Below are positions 8,573 through 17,341 of a stretch of DNA of 64,000 nt, piece after piece (the stretch's first letter is position 1; each line of letters starts with the position of its first letter). A program made the translations under genes and the position numbers. The notes beneath the pieces were generated by a model that saw only the letters and a list, made by a program, of their open reading frames with translations, did no database searches and was not told the origin of the DNA. The stretch is from Verrucomicrobium sp. BvORR034 (GTDB taxonomy: Bacteria; Verrucomicrobiota; Verrucomicrobiia; Verrucomicrobiales; Verrucomicrobiaceae), in contig NZ_BATQ01000010.1 in assembly GCF_000739635.1 (NCBI RefSeq), positions 22,905 through 86,904 of the forward strand. The letters are read 5' to 3'.

Positions 8573-10675
8573 ATGGCCGGAAAAATGCTTCAGCTCCAAG
8601 GCGCGATCCTTCGCGGTTCTCGCTACTATGACGTGCTGCTTGCAGTCGTGGTGGTGGCCATTCTGTCCCTGATGATCCTGCCGGTGCCACCGGCCGTGCT
8701 GGACCTGCTGCTCGCCATCAACCTGGCGATCTCCATGCTGCTCCTCATGCTCTCGATGTATGTGCCGGGCATCCTGGAGTTTTCGACGTTTCCGTCCCTG
8801 CTGCTCATCACGACCCTCTTTCGATTATCGCTCAACATCACGACCACCCGTCTGATCTTGTTGCACGCCCACGCTGGGGAGATCGTGTACACCTTCGGGA
8901 ACTTCGTGGTCGGCGGCAACTTTGTCGTCGGGGTCGTGATCTTCCTCATCATCACGTTGATTCAGTTCATCGTGATCACCAAGGGGGCTGAACGTGTCGC
9001 GGAAGTGGGTGCCCGATTCACCCTGGATGCCATGCCTGGCAAGCAGATGGCCATTGATGCCGACTTGCGTGCAGGAGCCATCACCCAGGAGGAGGCCACC
9101 GCCCGACGACACAAGGTGGAAAAAGAAAACCAGCTCCACGGCGCCATGGACGGTGCCATGAAGTTCGTGAAGGGGGACGCCATCGCCGGCCTCATCATCA
9201 CGGCCATCAACATCACTGCAGGTATCTGCATCGGCGTGATGCAGAAGGGCTGGGACATCGGCAAAGCCGTCACGACATACTCCATCCTCACCATTGGTGA
9301 CGGTCTGGTCTCCCAGATTCCGGCGCTGCTCATCTCCATTACCGCGGGCATGATCGTGACTCGCGTGTCGGCTTCAGAAGAAGGGGGCGCTCTGGGGAGT
9401 GACGTGGGCAACCAGCTCCTTTCCCAGCCCAAGGCGCTCATGATCGCCGCCGGCTTCATGGTGGGTTTTGCGATGATTCCCGGATTTCCCAAGATTCCGT
9501 TCCTGATCCTGGCAGTGGTGGCCGGAGTGGGTGGCTTTGCGTTGAGCCGCAAACTGGCTCCTGAGTCGGTGCTGGCCACGCAGGACAAGCGTGACCTGCC
9601 CGCCATGGCTGCCACAGGGGCCAAGCCTCAGGCTAAGAAGAAAGATTCAAATGACGAGTTCTCCATCACGGTCCCGCTGCTGATGGATGTCTCTGCTGCC
9701 AGCCAGAACGCCATTGATGCGACATCAATGAACGAAGAGCTGATCCGGGTGCGGCAGGCGCTGTATCACGATCTGGGGGTGCCGTTCCCGGGCATTCACC
9801 TCCGGTTCAACGAATCGCTTCCGGCGGGGGCCTACAAGATCATGCTCCACGAGGTGCCCATCGCGGAGGGGAGCTTCAAAGCTGGCCACGTGCTGGCGCG
9901 GGAGAAGGCGGAATCCCTCAAGATGCTCAATATCCCGTTTGTAGAGGAGAAGGCCTTTCTGAAAGGACTGCCGCCGCTCTGGGTTCCCGCAGAACGCAAG
10001 GTGGACCTCGACAAGACCAACGTCCCGTATCTGGCACCCACCCAGGTGCTGACGTACCATCTCTCTGTCATTCTCAAGCGATACGCCGCGGACTTCGTGG
10101 GGCTGCAGGAGACGAAATACCTCCTGGAAAAAATGGAGGGACAGTTTGCCGAGGTGGTGCGGGAAGTGCAGCGCGTCCTGCCCGTGCAGAAGATCACGGA
10201 GGTCTTCCAGCGGTTGGTGCAGGAGGAGATTTCCATCCGCAACCTGCGCACCATTCTCCAGTCATTGATCGAGTGGGGCCAGAAGGAGAAGGAGGCCGTG
10301 CTGCTGACCGAGTACGTGCGTTCCAGCTTGCGCCGCTACATCAGCTACAAGTTCAGCCGCGGCCAGAACCTGCTGGCGGTGTATCTGCTGGAGCCGAGCT
10401 TGGAGGAGAGCATTCGCAAGGCCGTGCGCCAGACCTCCGCAGGGGCCTATCTGGCCCTGGACCCCGGCACCGTCAAAGCGCTCCTGCAATCGGTGCGCAA
10501 GCAGGTCGGCAATATCTGGGAGAGCAACCAGCGTCCAGTGCTGCTCACCTCCCTGGATGTCCGCCGGTATACCCGCAAGCTTATCGAACAAGAATTTTAC
10601 GAACTTCCCGTTCTCTCCCACCAGGAACTCACCGAAGAGATCACCATCCAGCCGTTGGGACGCATCGCGGCCTGA
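8573..10675 (+). CDS. sctV: T3SS export gate protein SctV (YscV/LcrD/FlhA family)
   Basis: Inner-membrane component of the export apparatus that forms the cytoplasmic nonameric ring. At 700 residues it has the usual family length. The N-terminal half has about eight transmembrane helices (residues about 20-330). The FHIPEP-type cytoplasmic loop is visible near residues 145-170 (RFTLDAMPGKQMAID). The C-terminal domain (about 355-700) is the soluble ring and carries the conserved LLEKMEGQFAEVVREVQRVL and LRTILQSLIEWG segments. The start ATG is 14 bases after the sctY stop. Confidence 0.97.
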   Translation: MAGKMLQLQGAILRGSRYYDVLLAVVVVAILSLMILPVPPAVLDLLLAINLAISMLLLMLSMYVPGILEFSTFPSLLLITTLFRLSLNITTTRLILLHAHAGEIVYTFGNFVVGGNFVVGVVIFLIITLIQFIVITKGAERVAEVGARFTLDAMPGKQMAIDADLRAGAITQEEATARRHKVEKENQLHGAMDGAMKFVKGDAIAGLIITAINITAGICIGVMQKGWDIGKAVTTYSILTIGDGLVSQIPALLISITAGMIVTRVSASEEGGALGSDVGNQLLSQPKALMIAAGFMVGFAMIPGFPKIPFLILAVVAGVGGFALSRKLAPESVLATQDKRDLPAMAATGAKPQAKKKDSNDEFSITVPLLMDVSAASQNAIDATSMNEELIRVRQALYHDLGVPFPGIHLRFNESLPAGAYKIMLHEVPIAEGSFKAGHVLAREKAESLKMLNIPFVEEKAFLKGLPPLWVPAERKVDLDKTNVPYLAPTQVLTYHLSVILKRYAADFVGLQETKYLLEKMEGQFAEVVREVQRVLPVQKITEVFQRLVQEEISIRNLRTILQSLIEWGQKEKEAVLLTEYVRSSLRRYISYKFSRGQNLLAVYLLEPSLEESIRKAVRQTSAGAYLALDPGTVKALLQSVRKQVGNIWESNQRPVLLTSLDVRRYTRKLIEQEFYELPVLSHQELTEEITIQPLGRIAA

Positions 10676-10689
10676 TCGACTATTGAACC

Positions 10690-11106
10690 ATGACTGACTC
10701 GCTCTCAGAAACCGTTGCCGCCGTCTGCGAAGAGGTGGGGCTGAGCCGCCCTGCCCCGGACGGCGCGGGAAACTTCGCGTTCGAGGTGGATGGCGTGCCG
10801 CTGCGTCTCTCCCGGATTCAGGATGGGAAAATCGTTTTCGCAGGGATCATAGGTTTGGCGGATGATTTGGCACAGATCAGGCGGCAGCCGCTCGGTGTCT
10901 TGCTTTCTGATTGTCTGGCTCTTTCGGGTGCCCGCTTCAGCAAGCTGGCCACTGCGGAATCGATCTGCTTCGAGCCAGGCACCCGTGAACTGTTCCTCTG
11001 GCGGCGTTTTGATGGCGAGCTTCGGTCGGTTTCCGACGGGCTGGCCGCAGTTGAGTCGCTTTTGAACGAAACCAGCTTCTGGCGGCAATGGCTTGGTGCC
11101 AACTAA
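10690..11106 (+). CDS. yscB: YscB-like chaperone (CesT superfamily)
   Basis: Probable partner of the SycN-like protein in the heterodimeric YopN chaperone. The 138-residue protein (YscB about 137) has the CesT pattern: N-terminal helix, strands FAFEVDGVPLRLS and GKIVFAGII, a middle helix, strands ESICFEPGTRELFLWRRF, and a C-terminal helix (GLAAVESLLNETSFWRQWL). It lies immediately upstream of the secretin gene, where yscB lies upstream of yscC. LcrR, which follows yscV in Yersinia, is the alternative by position, but the fold pattern fits YscB better. Confidence 0.72.
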   Translation: MTDSLSETVAAVCEEVGLSRPAPDGAGNFAFEVDGVPLRLSRIQDGKIVFAGIIGLADDLAQIRRQPLGVLLSDCLALSGARFSKLATAESICFEPGTRELFLWRRFDGELRSVSDGLAAVESLLNETSFWRQWLGAN

Positions 11107-11114
11107 CCACACAC

Positions 11115-13079
11115 ATGCGCTCTTTCTCCTCCAGTCTTCTTTTGTGTGCGGTCATGGCAGCCTTTGCCGCGCCAGTGGCCCACGCGGATATTCCCTGGAA
11201 AACTGCCCGGGTGAGCCTGCAAGCGGTGCAACAACGCACCGTGGCGGATCTCATTCAGGAACTGGCCTCCAAACAGGGCCTGCAGGCCATCATCAGCCCG
11301 CAGGTGAAGGCGGTGGTCAGTGGTGATTTCCAGTCCGTTGCCACCAGTTCCATGCTCGACACCCTGTGTGAGGTGGGTAACTGCGCCTGGTTTTATGATG
11401 GAGGCAAAATCTATGTGGATGCCGCAGATGAAGTGCTCACGCGCACCCTGGTGGTAAACGCGCTGACCCGCAAAAGTCTTGAAGACGCCCTGCGGTCGGT
11501 GGGTTTTGCCAGCGGACCTGTCGGCAGGGAGAGCATGATCAAAGGAGCCGACCGTCCGGGTCTGCTGCTGCTGGCCGGTGGGCCCCGTTACATTCAGGCG
11601 ACCGAGATTGTCGCCCGTGAGCTGGATGCCCAAATGTCCATCAAGGTGGAGCAGTCTGGCTCGGAGTATACGGTGCGCACCTACCGCCTCAAGTACGCCA
11701 CCGCCCAAGATTCCACGGTGGGTTCAGGATCGGGTTCCTCCGTCCGCATCCCCGGCGTGGCCACGACGTTGCAGAATCTGATGAACCCCAAGGGTTCGGG
11801 GTCGTCGTCGAACGGGCCTGTTTACACGGAGCGTCTGCGGTCCCGGGACGGACTGCGCGGTGCGGGTCTCTCCTCTATCGGGCAGCCCCCGGCAGGCAAT
11901 GGTGCTAGCGGTGCTCCGCGGGGTGCACAGGGGCCTTCCAATGCCCCCCAACCTGGTGACCCCATCGAACCCATCATTGTGGTGGACGGTCGCCTGAACG
12001 CCATTGTCGTGCGCGATCTGGGCTCCCGCATGCCCCTCTATGATGAGCTGATCCAGATGCTCGACGTGCCCACCAACGCCATCGAAATCACGGCGGCGAT
12101 TGTGGATGTGGACACCACCAATGGGAAAGACTTCGGCATGGAGTTCCTGGGGAACTACACCGCCAAGGATGGCAACAAGTACCGGTTCGGATTTGAAGCG
12201 GATCGCAGCCAGTTCGACGGCGGGGAAGCTCCTCCTGAGACCACGCCGTCGTTTGTGGACGGCACCAACCTTGTCCGGGGTGGCGGCCTGAATGTCGCCG
12301 CCCTCATTGGAGGAGAAGGCTTTGACTTGCTGACCCGCTTGCGGGCCCTTGAGACGAAAGGCGGCGCGGACATTGTCTCCAGCCCGTCGGTCCTGACGAT
12401 GGAAAACGTCGAGGCTGTGGTGCGCACCGAGGAGACCTTCTATGTGAGGGTGGCCGGGGATCAGGAAGTGGACCTTTTCGACGTGACCGCAGGCGTGCAG
12501 TTCCGTGTCACTCCCAATCTGGTCGTGGAGAATGGGAAACGTTCCTTCCGCCTGCACCTGGACATTACGGACGGCAATTTCGAAGACACCTCCGTGGATG
12601 ACATCCCCGGCACCCGGGAGAGCGCGATCACCACCCAGGCGGTCGTTCCCGAGAGCAAGACTCTGCTGGTGGGCGGCTATTTCATCGAACGCAAGACCAA
12701 GAACACCCGGCAAATACCGATCCTGGGCGACATTCCCCTGGTCGGCTACGCCTTCAAGCGCAAGGAGGTCCTGAACGAGCGCAAGCAGCGCTTCTTCTTC
12801 ATCACCCCCAAGGTGGTGGATGTGCAACTGCACTCTACGCCTGCGGTGCGTGATGATGTTCACCCCTCCACCATCAGGGCCCGTGAAGTGGCCAATGAGG
12901 CCTGGAAGGCGTCCAACCCCAATCCAACCATGCTGGATCCGATCCTGCTGCCAGCCCCCGGCGTCCCTGCTGGCGAGAATTCCCAGCCTGTGGTGGAGCC
13001 CCGTGGCTCCACGGTCCGCCAATCATCCGAGTATGACGCCCCCCCTGTGCTTCCCCGCATCAAGATCAATCCCAAATGA
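11115..13079 (+). CDS. sctC: T3SS outer membrane secretin SctC
   Basis: Forms the outer-membrane ring channel. The 654-residue precursor has a cleavable signal peptide (residues 1-24, ending AHA). N0/N1-type ring domains follow (about 30-185), then an N3 domain interrupted by a Gly/Ser/Pro-rich insert (about 215-300), and the secretin core (about 320-590) with the signature region SKTLLVGGYFIERKTKNTRQ and IPILGDIPLVGYAFK. The last 65 residues are proline-rich. The ATG at 11115 was chosen because the signal peptide begins there; an upstream in-frame ATG overlaps yscB. The stop overlaps the sctD start (ATGA). Confidence 0.96.
   Translation: MRSFSSSLLLCAVMAAFAAPVAHADIPWKTARVSLQAVQQRTVADLIQELASKQGLQAIISPQVKAVVSGDFQSVATSSMLDTLCEVGNCAWFYDGGKIYVDAADEVLTRTLVVNALTRKSLEDALRSVGFASGPVGRESMIKGADRPGLLLLAGGPRYIQATEIVARELDAQMSIKVEQSGSEYTVRTYRLKYATAQDSTVGSGSGSSVRIPGVATTLQNLMNPKGSGSSSNGPVYTERLRSRDGLRGAGLSSIGQPPAGNGASGAPRGAQGPSNAPQPGDPIEPIIVVDGRLNAIVVRDLGSRMPLYDELIQMLDVPTNAIEITAAIVDVDTTNGKDFGMEFLGNYTAKDGNKYRFGFEADRSQFDGGEAPPETTPSFVDGTNLVRGGGLNVAALIGGEGFDLLTRLRALETKGGADIVSSPSVLTMENVEAVVRTEETFYVRVAGDQEVDLFDVTAGVQFRVTPNLVVENGKRSFRLHLDITDGNFEDTSVDDIPGTRESAITTQAVVPESKTLLVGGYFIERKTKNTRQIPILGDIPLVGYAFKRKEVLNERKQRFFFITPKVVDVQLHSTPAVRDDVHPSTIRAREVANEAWKASNPNPTMLDPILLPAPGVPAGENSQPVVEPRGSTVRQSSEYDAPPVLPRIKINPK
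13015..13079 (+). other. sctC/sctD junction with translational overlap
   Basis: The final codons of sctC overlap the sctD start in an ATGA arrangement at 13076-13079. The same arrangement recurs at lcrH/sctE (3658), sctD/yscE (15013), yscG/sctI (16035), sctJ/sctK (17338), sctQ/sctR (22599); GTGA overlaps occur at sctS/sctT (23556) and sctT/sctU (24341). This supports co-translation and confirms the chosen starts. Confidence 0.7.
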
Positions 13080-15016
13080 GTGATACCCGTTCCCAGTGGC
13101 TGCTGAAGGTGATCGCGGGCCCCCATCAGGGCGCGGAGATCGACCTTGCACCCGGCAAGAGCCTCATTGGCAGCGATGAAGGCTGCGATGTGGTGTTGCA
13201 TGATGTCCTGATTGCCCCGCAGCACATGGCCATCGACGCCGGTCCCAAGGCGTTGTTTGTCGAGCCTCTGGGCGGCCGCGTGTATTTGGCGGGCAAGCGC
13301 GTCAAAGACACGCGCCAGAAGGTGGACCCCTTTGTATTCATCACCTTGGGCGGCACGCATCTGGTGATCGGTCCGGTGGATGGCAAGTGGCCTCTGCTTT
13401 CGGCTGGAGATGCGCCTGAACTGGAGAAAGATGCCCCCGAACCAGCCCCTGGCGAGGAAGGCAAAGCGGCGGAGAACGCTGCCGCAACCCCAGGCACCGC
13501 GGCAGGCAATGGTGGCGGCAGTCCTGCAACCGCCGCTGCGGACGGCGAGAGCCCGCCGCCTCCAAAGCGGGCCGTGGCGATTTTCGGTGTGGCATTTGGC
13601 CTGCTGTTGCTGACCGCGTGGCTGATTCTGTTCAACATCTGGAAGGGGAACAATCCGCTGCCTGGTGGGGGCGGGGACAATGACCTGAAATCCCGCGCCG
13701 AAGCGGTGCTCAAGTTGCATGGTGCCTCAGAAGATGTGCGGGTGGAAACGGACGGCGGACGGCTCTATGCCCGCGGTTATGTGCCCAAGTCAGACCAGTT
13801 GAGAGACATTGAAGTGGACCTCCGCACCAAGGCCTCCGGAGTGGTGCCCCGTATCTGGAGTCTCGAGTCGTTGGCAGAAAGCGCCCGTTCCATCCTCCGC
13901 CTGCAACGTCTGCCGCTGGATGTCACGGCAAACGCCGAAGGTCGGCTGGTGGTAAGTGGCAGTGTCGCGGATCGCGATTTGTGGAACCGGGTGAAGCAGC
14001 AGCTCACGGATGAAATTCCTGGAGTTACGGGAGTGGATTCACAAGTCACGGTGCCCTCCATCATGAAGCCCACGGACCGGACGGTCATTGTGACGCTTCC
14101 TGCGCATGCTGCGGCGCAGAAGCAAGGTGAGACAGACACGGCGAACGCGCCCGCGAAGAGGGCGGGGGATGGTGTCGCCGCCGTCGCGACTATCACTCCT
14201 GCGGCAGGCCTGGCGGCAGCTTCGGCGGATCGCACCAACCAGACTCAGGCTCCACGCGAGCCGGCGATGACTTCAGGTCGTGGCAGCATGGGCATCACTT
14301 CCAACGCTCCAGATCATGGCGTGGGAGCGAACGGTTCTGGGTCGGTGAATGCCGCCGCTTCGGCAACGGGGCTCTTTCAGACCCCTCCTCCGGTGCCTCG
14401 GGCTCTCTTTCCCACCATCGACAAGCCAGACGCTACGGTGGAAACCATCCAGAACCGTCCTGGTGGGTTGGGCTCCATGCGCCTCAGCAGCGGGGGCATC
14501 TATTTTGCCGGAGCCCGTCTGCCGTTTGGCGGCGTGATCAAGCAGATCAGCGAAGGGCGCGTGGTCATCCAGGAAGGCGAGAGTGAGCGGGTGGTGGGTA
14601 TTGGCGACATGGTCATCTTGGGGGCGACCTCGGGAGCGGCATCGAGAGAAAACACCATGGACATCGCGACCGTTTCAGATGTGCTTCGAGACAGCGGCAC
14701 CACGGCTGAGGCGGTTTCCGTCCGGCGGGCACTGGCGGCTGATGCGGAGCCGAATCTCCCATCTGCTGCGGCGAAAGAAGCTGCTCCAAAACCGGAGGAG
14801 CTTCCGCTTCCAACGGCGGAGCCAGCACCGACTGCCGCTCCAGAAAAGACCGTCTCCATAGCCGTTCCCGCAGATTTTCAGAAACCCGGCCTCTTAGAAA
14901 GGCAGAAGGCTAAGCAGGAGGCATTGGAGGCAGCGGTGGCAGCAAGTGAATCGGCCAAGCCTCACCCCAGCAAACCGCCAGTCGCCTCGTCCGGGCACAA
15001 GGAATCCAAACCATGA
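13076..15016 (+). CDS. sctD: T3SS inner-membrane ring protein SctD with long C-terminal extension
   Basis: Outer ring of the inner-membrane basal body. The N-terminal about 105 residues are an FHA-like cytoplasmic domain (LLKVIAGPHQGAEIDLAPGK). An Ala/Pro/Glu-rich linker leads to one transmembrane helix at about 166-190 (VAFGLLLLTAWLILFNIW). Periplasmic BON-type domains follow (about 205-345). The protein is 646 residues, against about 420 for YscD: residues about 345-440 are low complexity, about 460-525 look like a compact beta domain (GGVIKQISEGRVVIQEGESE), and the rest is Ala/Pro/Glu-rich. Translationally coupled to sctC and to the YscE-like gene by ATGA overlaps. Confidence 0.88.
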   Translation: MSDTRSQWLLKVIAGPHQGAEIDLAPGKSLIGSDEGCDVVLHDVLIAPQHMAIDAGPKALFVEPLGGRVYLAGKRVKDTRQKVDPFVFITLGGTHLVIGPVDGKWPLLSAGDAPELEKDAPEPAPGEEGKAAENAAATPGTAAGNGGGSPATAAADGESPPPPKRAVAIFGVAFGLLLLTAWLILFNIWKGNNPLPGGGGDNDLKSRAEAVLKLHGASEDVRVETDGGRLYARGYVPKSDQLRDIEVDLRTKASGVVPRIWSLESLAESARSILRLQRLPLDVTANAEGRLVVSGSVADRDLWNRVKQQLTDEIPGVTGVDSQVTVPSIMKPTDRTVIVTLPAHAAAQKQGETDTANAPAKRAGDGVAAVATITPAAGLAAASADRTNQTQAPREPAMTSGRGSMGITSNAPDHGVGANGSGSVNAAASATGLFQTPPPVPRALFPTIDKPDATVETIQNRPGGLGSMRLSSGGIYFAGARLPFGGVIKQISEGRVVIQEGESERVVGIGDMVILGATSGAASRENTMDIATVSDVLRDSGTTAEAVSVRRALAADAEPNLPSAAAKEAAPKPEELPLPTAEPAPTAAPEKTVSIAVPADFQKPGLLERQKAKQEALEAAVAASESAKPHPSKPPVASSGHKESKP

Positions 15017-15258
15017 CAGATATCGACACCCCAGATCTTGCGGATGCCCTGGCCAATGACCAGGACGGGACCTTCCGTGCCCAGCTCACTGAGTATCTCG
15101 GCACCTGGCGGGACAAGGTGAACCAAGCCCGTACTGAGGGGCTTGCCCCCGGAGATTTTGAGGCTGTCAACCGCCTCGCCCACAGCATTGATCAGGCTGA
15201 AAAACTGATCCGATTTTTTACCACGCTCAAGGTGCTCGCCACTGGCGGGGGTAATTAG
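15013..15258 (+). CDS. yscE: YscE-like needle co-chaperone
   Basis: Small helical protein that with YscG keeps the needle subunit monomeric in the cytoplasm. The 81-residue product (YscE about 66) has two amphipathic helices, FRAQLTEYLGTWRDKVNQAR and DFEAVNRLAHSIDQAEKLIR, like the YscE helical hairpin. It overlaps sctD by four bases and lies just before the needle gene, the conserved yscD-yscE-yscF order. Similarity is weak because the family is short; position and size carry the call. Confidence 0.78.
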   Translation: MTDIDTPDLADALANDQDGTFRAQLTEYLGTWRDKVNQARTEGLAPGDFEAVNRLAHSIDQAEKLIRFFTTLKVLATGGGN

Positions 15259-15289
15259 CGCGACCGAGTCATTCAAAACTCCACACCGG

Positions 15290-15333
15290 AAAACCACAAA
15301 CAAACAAGCAAACAAGAAAGGCAAACAAACACC
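15290..15333 (+). promoter_or_regulatory. A-rich unstructured leader of the needle gene
   Basis: The bases before the sctF ATG are an almost G-free and T-free run built from repeated CAAA/ACAA units (for example CAAACAAGCAAACAAGAAAG at 15301-15320), with a purine-rich AAGAAAGG about 13 bases before the start. It stands out from the GC-rich surroundings. Such leaders stay unpaired and are often linked to strong translation; that role is inferred here. The needle must be made in far more copies than its operon neighbours. Confidence 0.55.
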
Positions 15334-15591
15334 ATGCCCATTGACTTCAATCCCCCGTTGTTCGGCAGCAACTCAGATGTTTGGAACACCGTGACCACGA
15401 TGGCCAACACGCTGAACCAAGAGACCACGCAGGTGATGACCGACGCCTCGCAAACGGACTTCTCCGACCCCGGCGCTGTGGTGCTGCTGCAGATGCGCGT
15501 GAACCAGGTGACGAACGCAGCCACGGCTGTTTCCAACCTTGTGAAAGCGATCCAGGAGCCCGCGAAGAACGCTGTCAGCAACCTTCGCTAG
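15334..15591 (+). CDS. sctF: T3SS needle subunit SctF (YscF-like)
   Basis: Polymerises into the extracellular needle. The 85-residue protein (YscF 87) has the needle family layout: polar N-terminus, helix 1 (WNTVTTMANTLNQETTQVMT), a short D-P turn (FSDPGAVVLLQMRVNQVT, about residues 43-60), and a C-terminal helix (TAVSNLVKAIQEPAKNAVSN). There is no signal peptide. It follows the yscE homologue after an A-rich leader and precedes the YscG-like chaperone. Confidence 0.93.
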   Translation: MPIDFNPPLFGSNSDVWNTVTTMANTLNQETTQVMTDASQTDFSDPGAVVLLQMRVNQVTNAATAVSNLVKAIQEPAKNAVSNLR

Positions 15592-15630
15592 GTTCTGGCC
15601 CATCAACGTTAGAACCACGTCTGCCAGTGC

Positions 15631-16038
15631 ATGATCCCGATCGATTCTGAGCTCGTCCGTCTTTTGATGCGCATAGGCTACCTGGCCGCATGGAATGGTC
15701 TCTACAAAGAGGCTGTCGCCGTCTTTGACGGCGTACAAGCTGTGCGACCAGAGAGCGAGATTCCCATCATAGGAGGGGCAGTAGTCGCCATCCTCTCGGG
15801 CAACCCCGAGGTGGCCATCAAATCGCTGAAGGAAGGTGCATTGACCCTGAATCCCGGCTCTGACCTCGCCCGCGCCCATCTGGGCTGCGCGTTGAGACTT
15901 CAGGGCCGGGAGGAGGAGGGGCAGGCTATCTTGCAGGAGGTCGCCAGCACTTCCTCGCAACCTGACGCCCGGGCGATGGCGACCAATTTGTTGTCGCTGT
16001 CTTCCGACCATCTGGCACCCAAACGCAACTTTCTATGA
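15631..16038 (+). CDS. yscG: YscG-like needle chaperone (TPR)
   Basis: Cytoplasmic TPR protein that sequesters the needle subunit together with YscE. The 135-residue product (YscG about 115) is built of TPR-like helical pairs: LLMRIGYLAAWNGLYKEAVA, then IPIIGGAVVAILSGNPEVAI, then ARAHLGCALRLQGREEEGQA. It sits directly downstream of the needle gene and overlaps sctI by four bases. The yscH/yopR gene that follows yscG in Yersinia is absent here. Confidence 0.85.
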   Translation: MIPIDSELVRLLMRIGYLAAWNGLYKEAVAVFDGVQAVRPESEIPIIGGAVVAILSGNPEVAIKSLKEGALTLNPGSDLARAHLGCALRLQGREEEGQAILQEVASTSSQPDARAMATNLLSLSSDHLAPKRNFL

Positions 16039-16490
16039 GCGTACCTCTTGTCGCCCTTCCCGTCCAAGCGCAGACTGCCGTCGCAGCCACTGCGGCCGTG
16101 CCTGCTCCGCTGGGGGTGTCCTCGCCCCAAGATCTGGAGCAACTGCGGGCCATGATTGCCAGCACAGCGGCACCCGCCGTTGCGCCTGCCCAAGCTCCGG
16201 CCGCCCCCGCAGCTGCAAACGCAGTGGGGCATACGGAGTTCACCACATTGGGAGACTCCATCCTCGATGGCATTTCCCATTTCAACACCGGCTATCATGA
16301 CTCGATGAGCGCCATCAACTCCCGTTTGGAGCACATCTCCAGCGCCGGTCCGCTCAAGCTCGGGACCGATTTCGGTGAGATCATGGCTCTTCAAATTGAA
16401 GTCGCCCGATGGAGCATGTCGGTGATGGGCGTGGACAACGCCTCCAAAGCCGGCACCAACACCATCAAGGAACTCAGCCGCGGCGGTTGA
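16035..16490 (+). CDS. sctI: T3SS inner rod protein SctI (YscI-like)
   Basis: Forms the rod/adaptor between the export gate and the needle. The 151-residue protein (YscI 115) starts with an Ala/Pro-rich stretch (about residues 1-65). The conserved part is C-terminal: FTTLGDSILDGISHFNTGYH and the terminal helix DFGEIMALQIEVARWSMSVM, followed by residues typical of the YscI/HrpB family. The extended Ala/Pro N-terminus is longer than usual. Confidence 0.9.
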   Translation: MSVPLVALPVQAQTAVAATAAVPAPLGVSSPQDLEQLRAMIASTAAPAVAPAQAPAAPAAANAVGHTEFTTLGDSILDGISHFNTGYHDSMSAINSRLEHISSAGPLKLGTDFGEIMALQIEVARWSMSVMGVDNASKAGTNTIKELSRGG

Positions 16491-16594
16491 GCCAGCCAGG
16501 TGCATCTGACGGATGGGGCTGCGGCATCCACGCGCCCTCGTCCGCGGCACCTGTCATCTGTTTGATTTTTGCATTTCCTCTTTCGCCCTATTTC
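16491..16594 (+). other. sctI-sctJ spacer
   Basis: This 104-base spacer is one of the longest inside the structural T3SS genes. No promoter, terminator or clear hairpin was seen. Yersinia has no gene between yscI and yscJ, and no small open frame with coding character was found here. Confidence 0.4.
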
Positions 16595-17341
16595 ATGGCT
16601 CCCCTCTCTCGAATCACTCTTTGTCTTTGTGGCCTGCTGCTGGTGAGCTGTGCCAAGCAGGTGCCCCTCTTCAGCGATCTGCGTGAGGAAGAAGCCAACG
16701 AGGTCATGGCCGCTCTGATGGAGCGTGATGTCGCCTGCACCAAGACACCGGGCAAGGAAGACAAGTGGGCCTTGCAAGTGAAGTCCGAGGACTTCCCCTT
16801 TGCCATGCAGACGCTACAGGCGATGGGCCTTCCCCGCCAGAGCTTCCAGCGCATGGGCGAAATTTTCCAGAAGTCCGGGCTGGTCAGTTCCCCGACGGAA
16901 GAACGCGTGCGTTTCATCTATGCCTTGAGCCAGGAGCTCTCGGAGACTTTCATGAAGATCGACGGGGTGGTGGCCGCCCGCGTCCACATCGCCCTGCCGG
17001 ACACGGATCCTCTGGCAGAAGAGACCAATCCCGCTTCGGCGGCGGTCTTCATCAAGTGCCGCCCAGGATACAATCTCGCGAACAACACGCAGGACCTGAA
17101 AAACCTGGTGACCCGCAGCGTGGAAGGACTGAAACCTGAGAACGTGGAGCTGGTGATCACTTCGGCTGAGGCGATGGAGCCGGTGCGTCGCAAGGAAAAG
17201 GTGGAGACGACCAAGGCGGCCGGCCTGCTGGCGACGCTGCCTCCCTGGGGTGTGCCGACGGCAGCCGCCGCAGGTGGATTCCTCCTCGCCACTGCGGTCT
17301 TTCTCATGTTCCGCAAGGCCAACCCCAAGTCTGCCTCATGA
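16595..17341 (+). CDS. sctJ: T3SS inner-membrane ring lipoprotein SctJ
   Basis: Inner ring of the basal body. The 248-residue precursor has a lipoprotein signal peptide with lipobox LVSC (Cys19), two ring-building domains (about residues 22-75 and 95-190) with the family segments EEEANEVMAALMERDV and VVAARVHIALPDTDPL, and a C-terminal transmembrane helix (about 215-238). The ATG at 16595 was chosen because the signal peptide starts there; the open frame continues upstream into sctI. The stop overlaps sctK by four bases. Confidence 0.96.
   Translation: MAPLSRITLCLCGLLLVSCAKQVPLFSDLREEEANEVMAALMERDVACTKTPGKEDKWALQVKSEDFPFAMQTLQAMGLPRQSFQRMGEIFQKSGLVSSPTEERVRFIYALSQELSETFMKIDGVVAARVHIALPDTDPLAEETNPASAAVFIKCRPGYNLANNTQDLKNLVTRSVEGLKPENVELVITSAEAMEPVRRKEKVETTKAAGLLATLPPWGVPTAAAAGGFLLATAVFLMFRKANPKSAS

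Noticed and set aside
11724..13022. 432-codon antisense frame opposite the secretin gene
   Set aside because: The plus-strand secretin core is unmistakable, and the antisense product has no family features.
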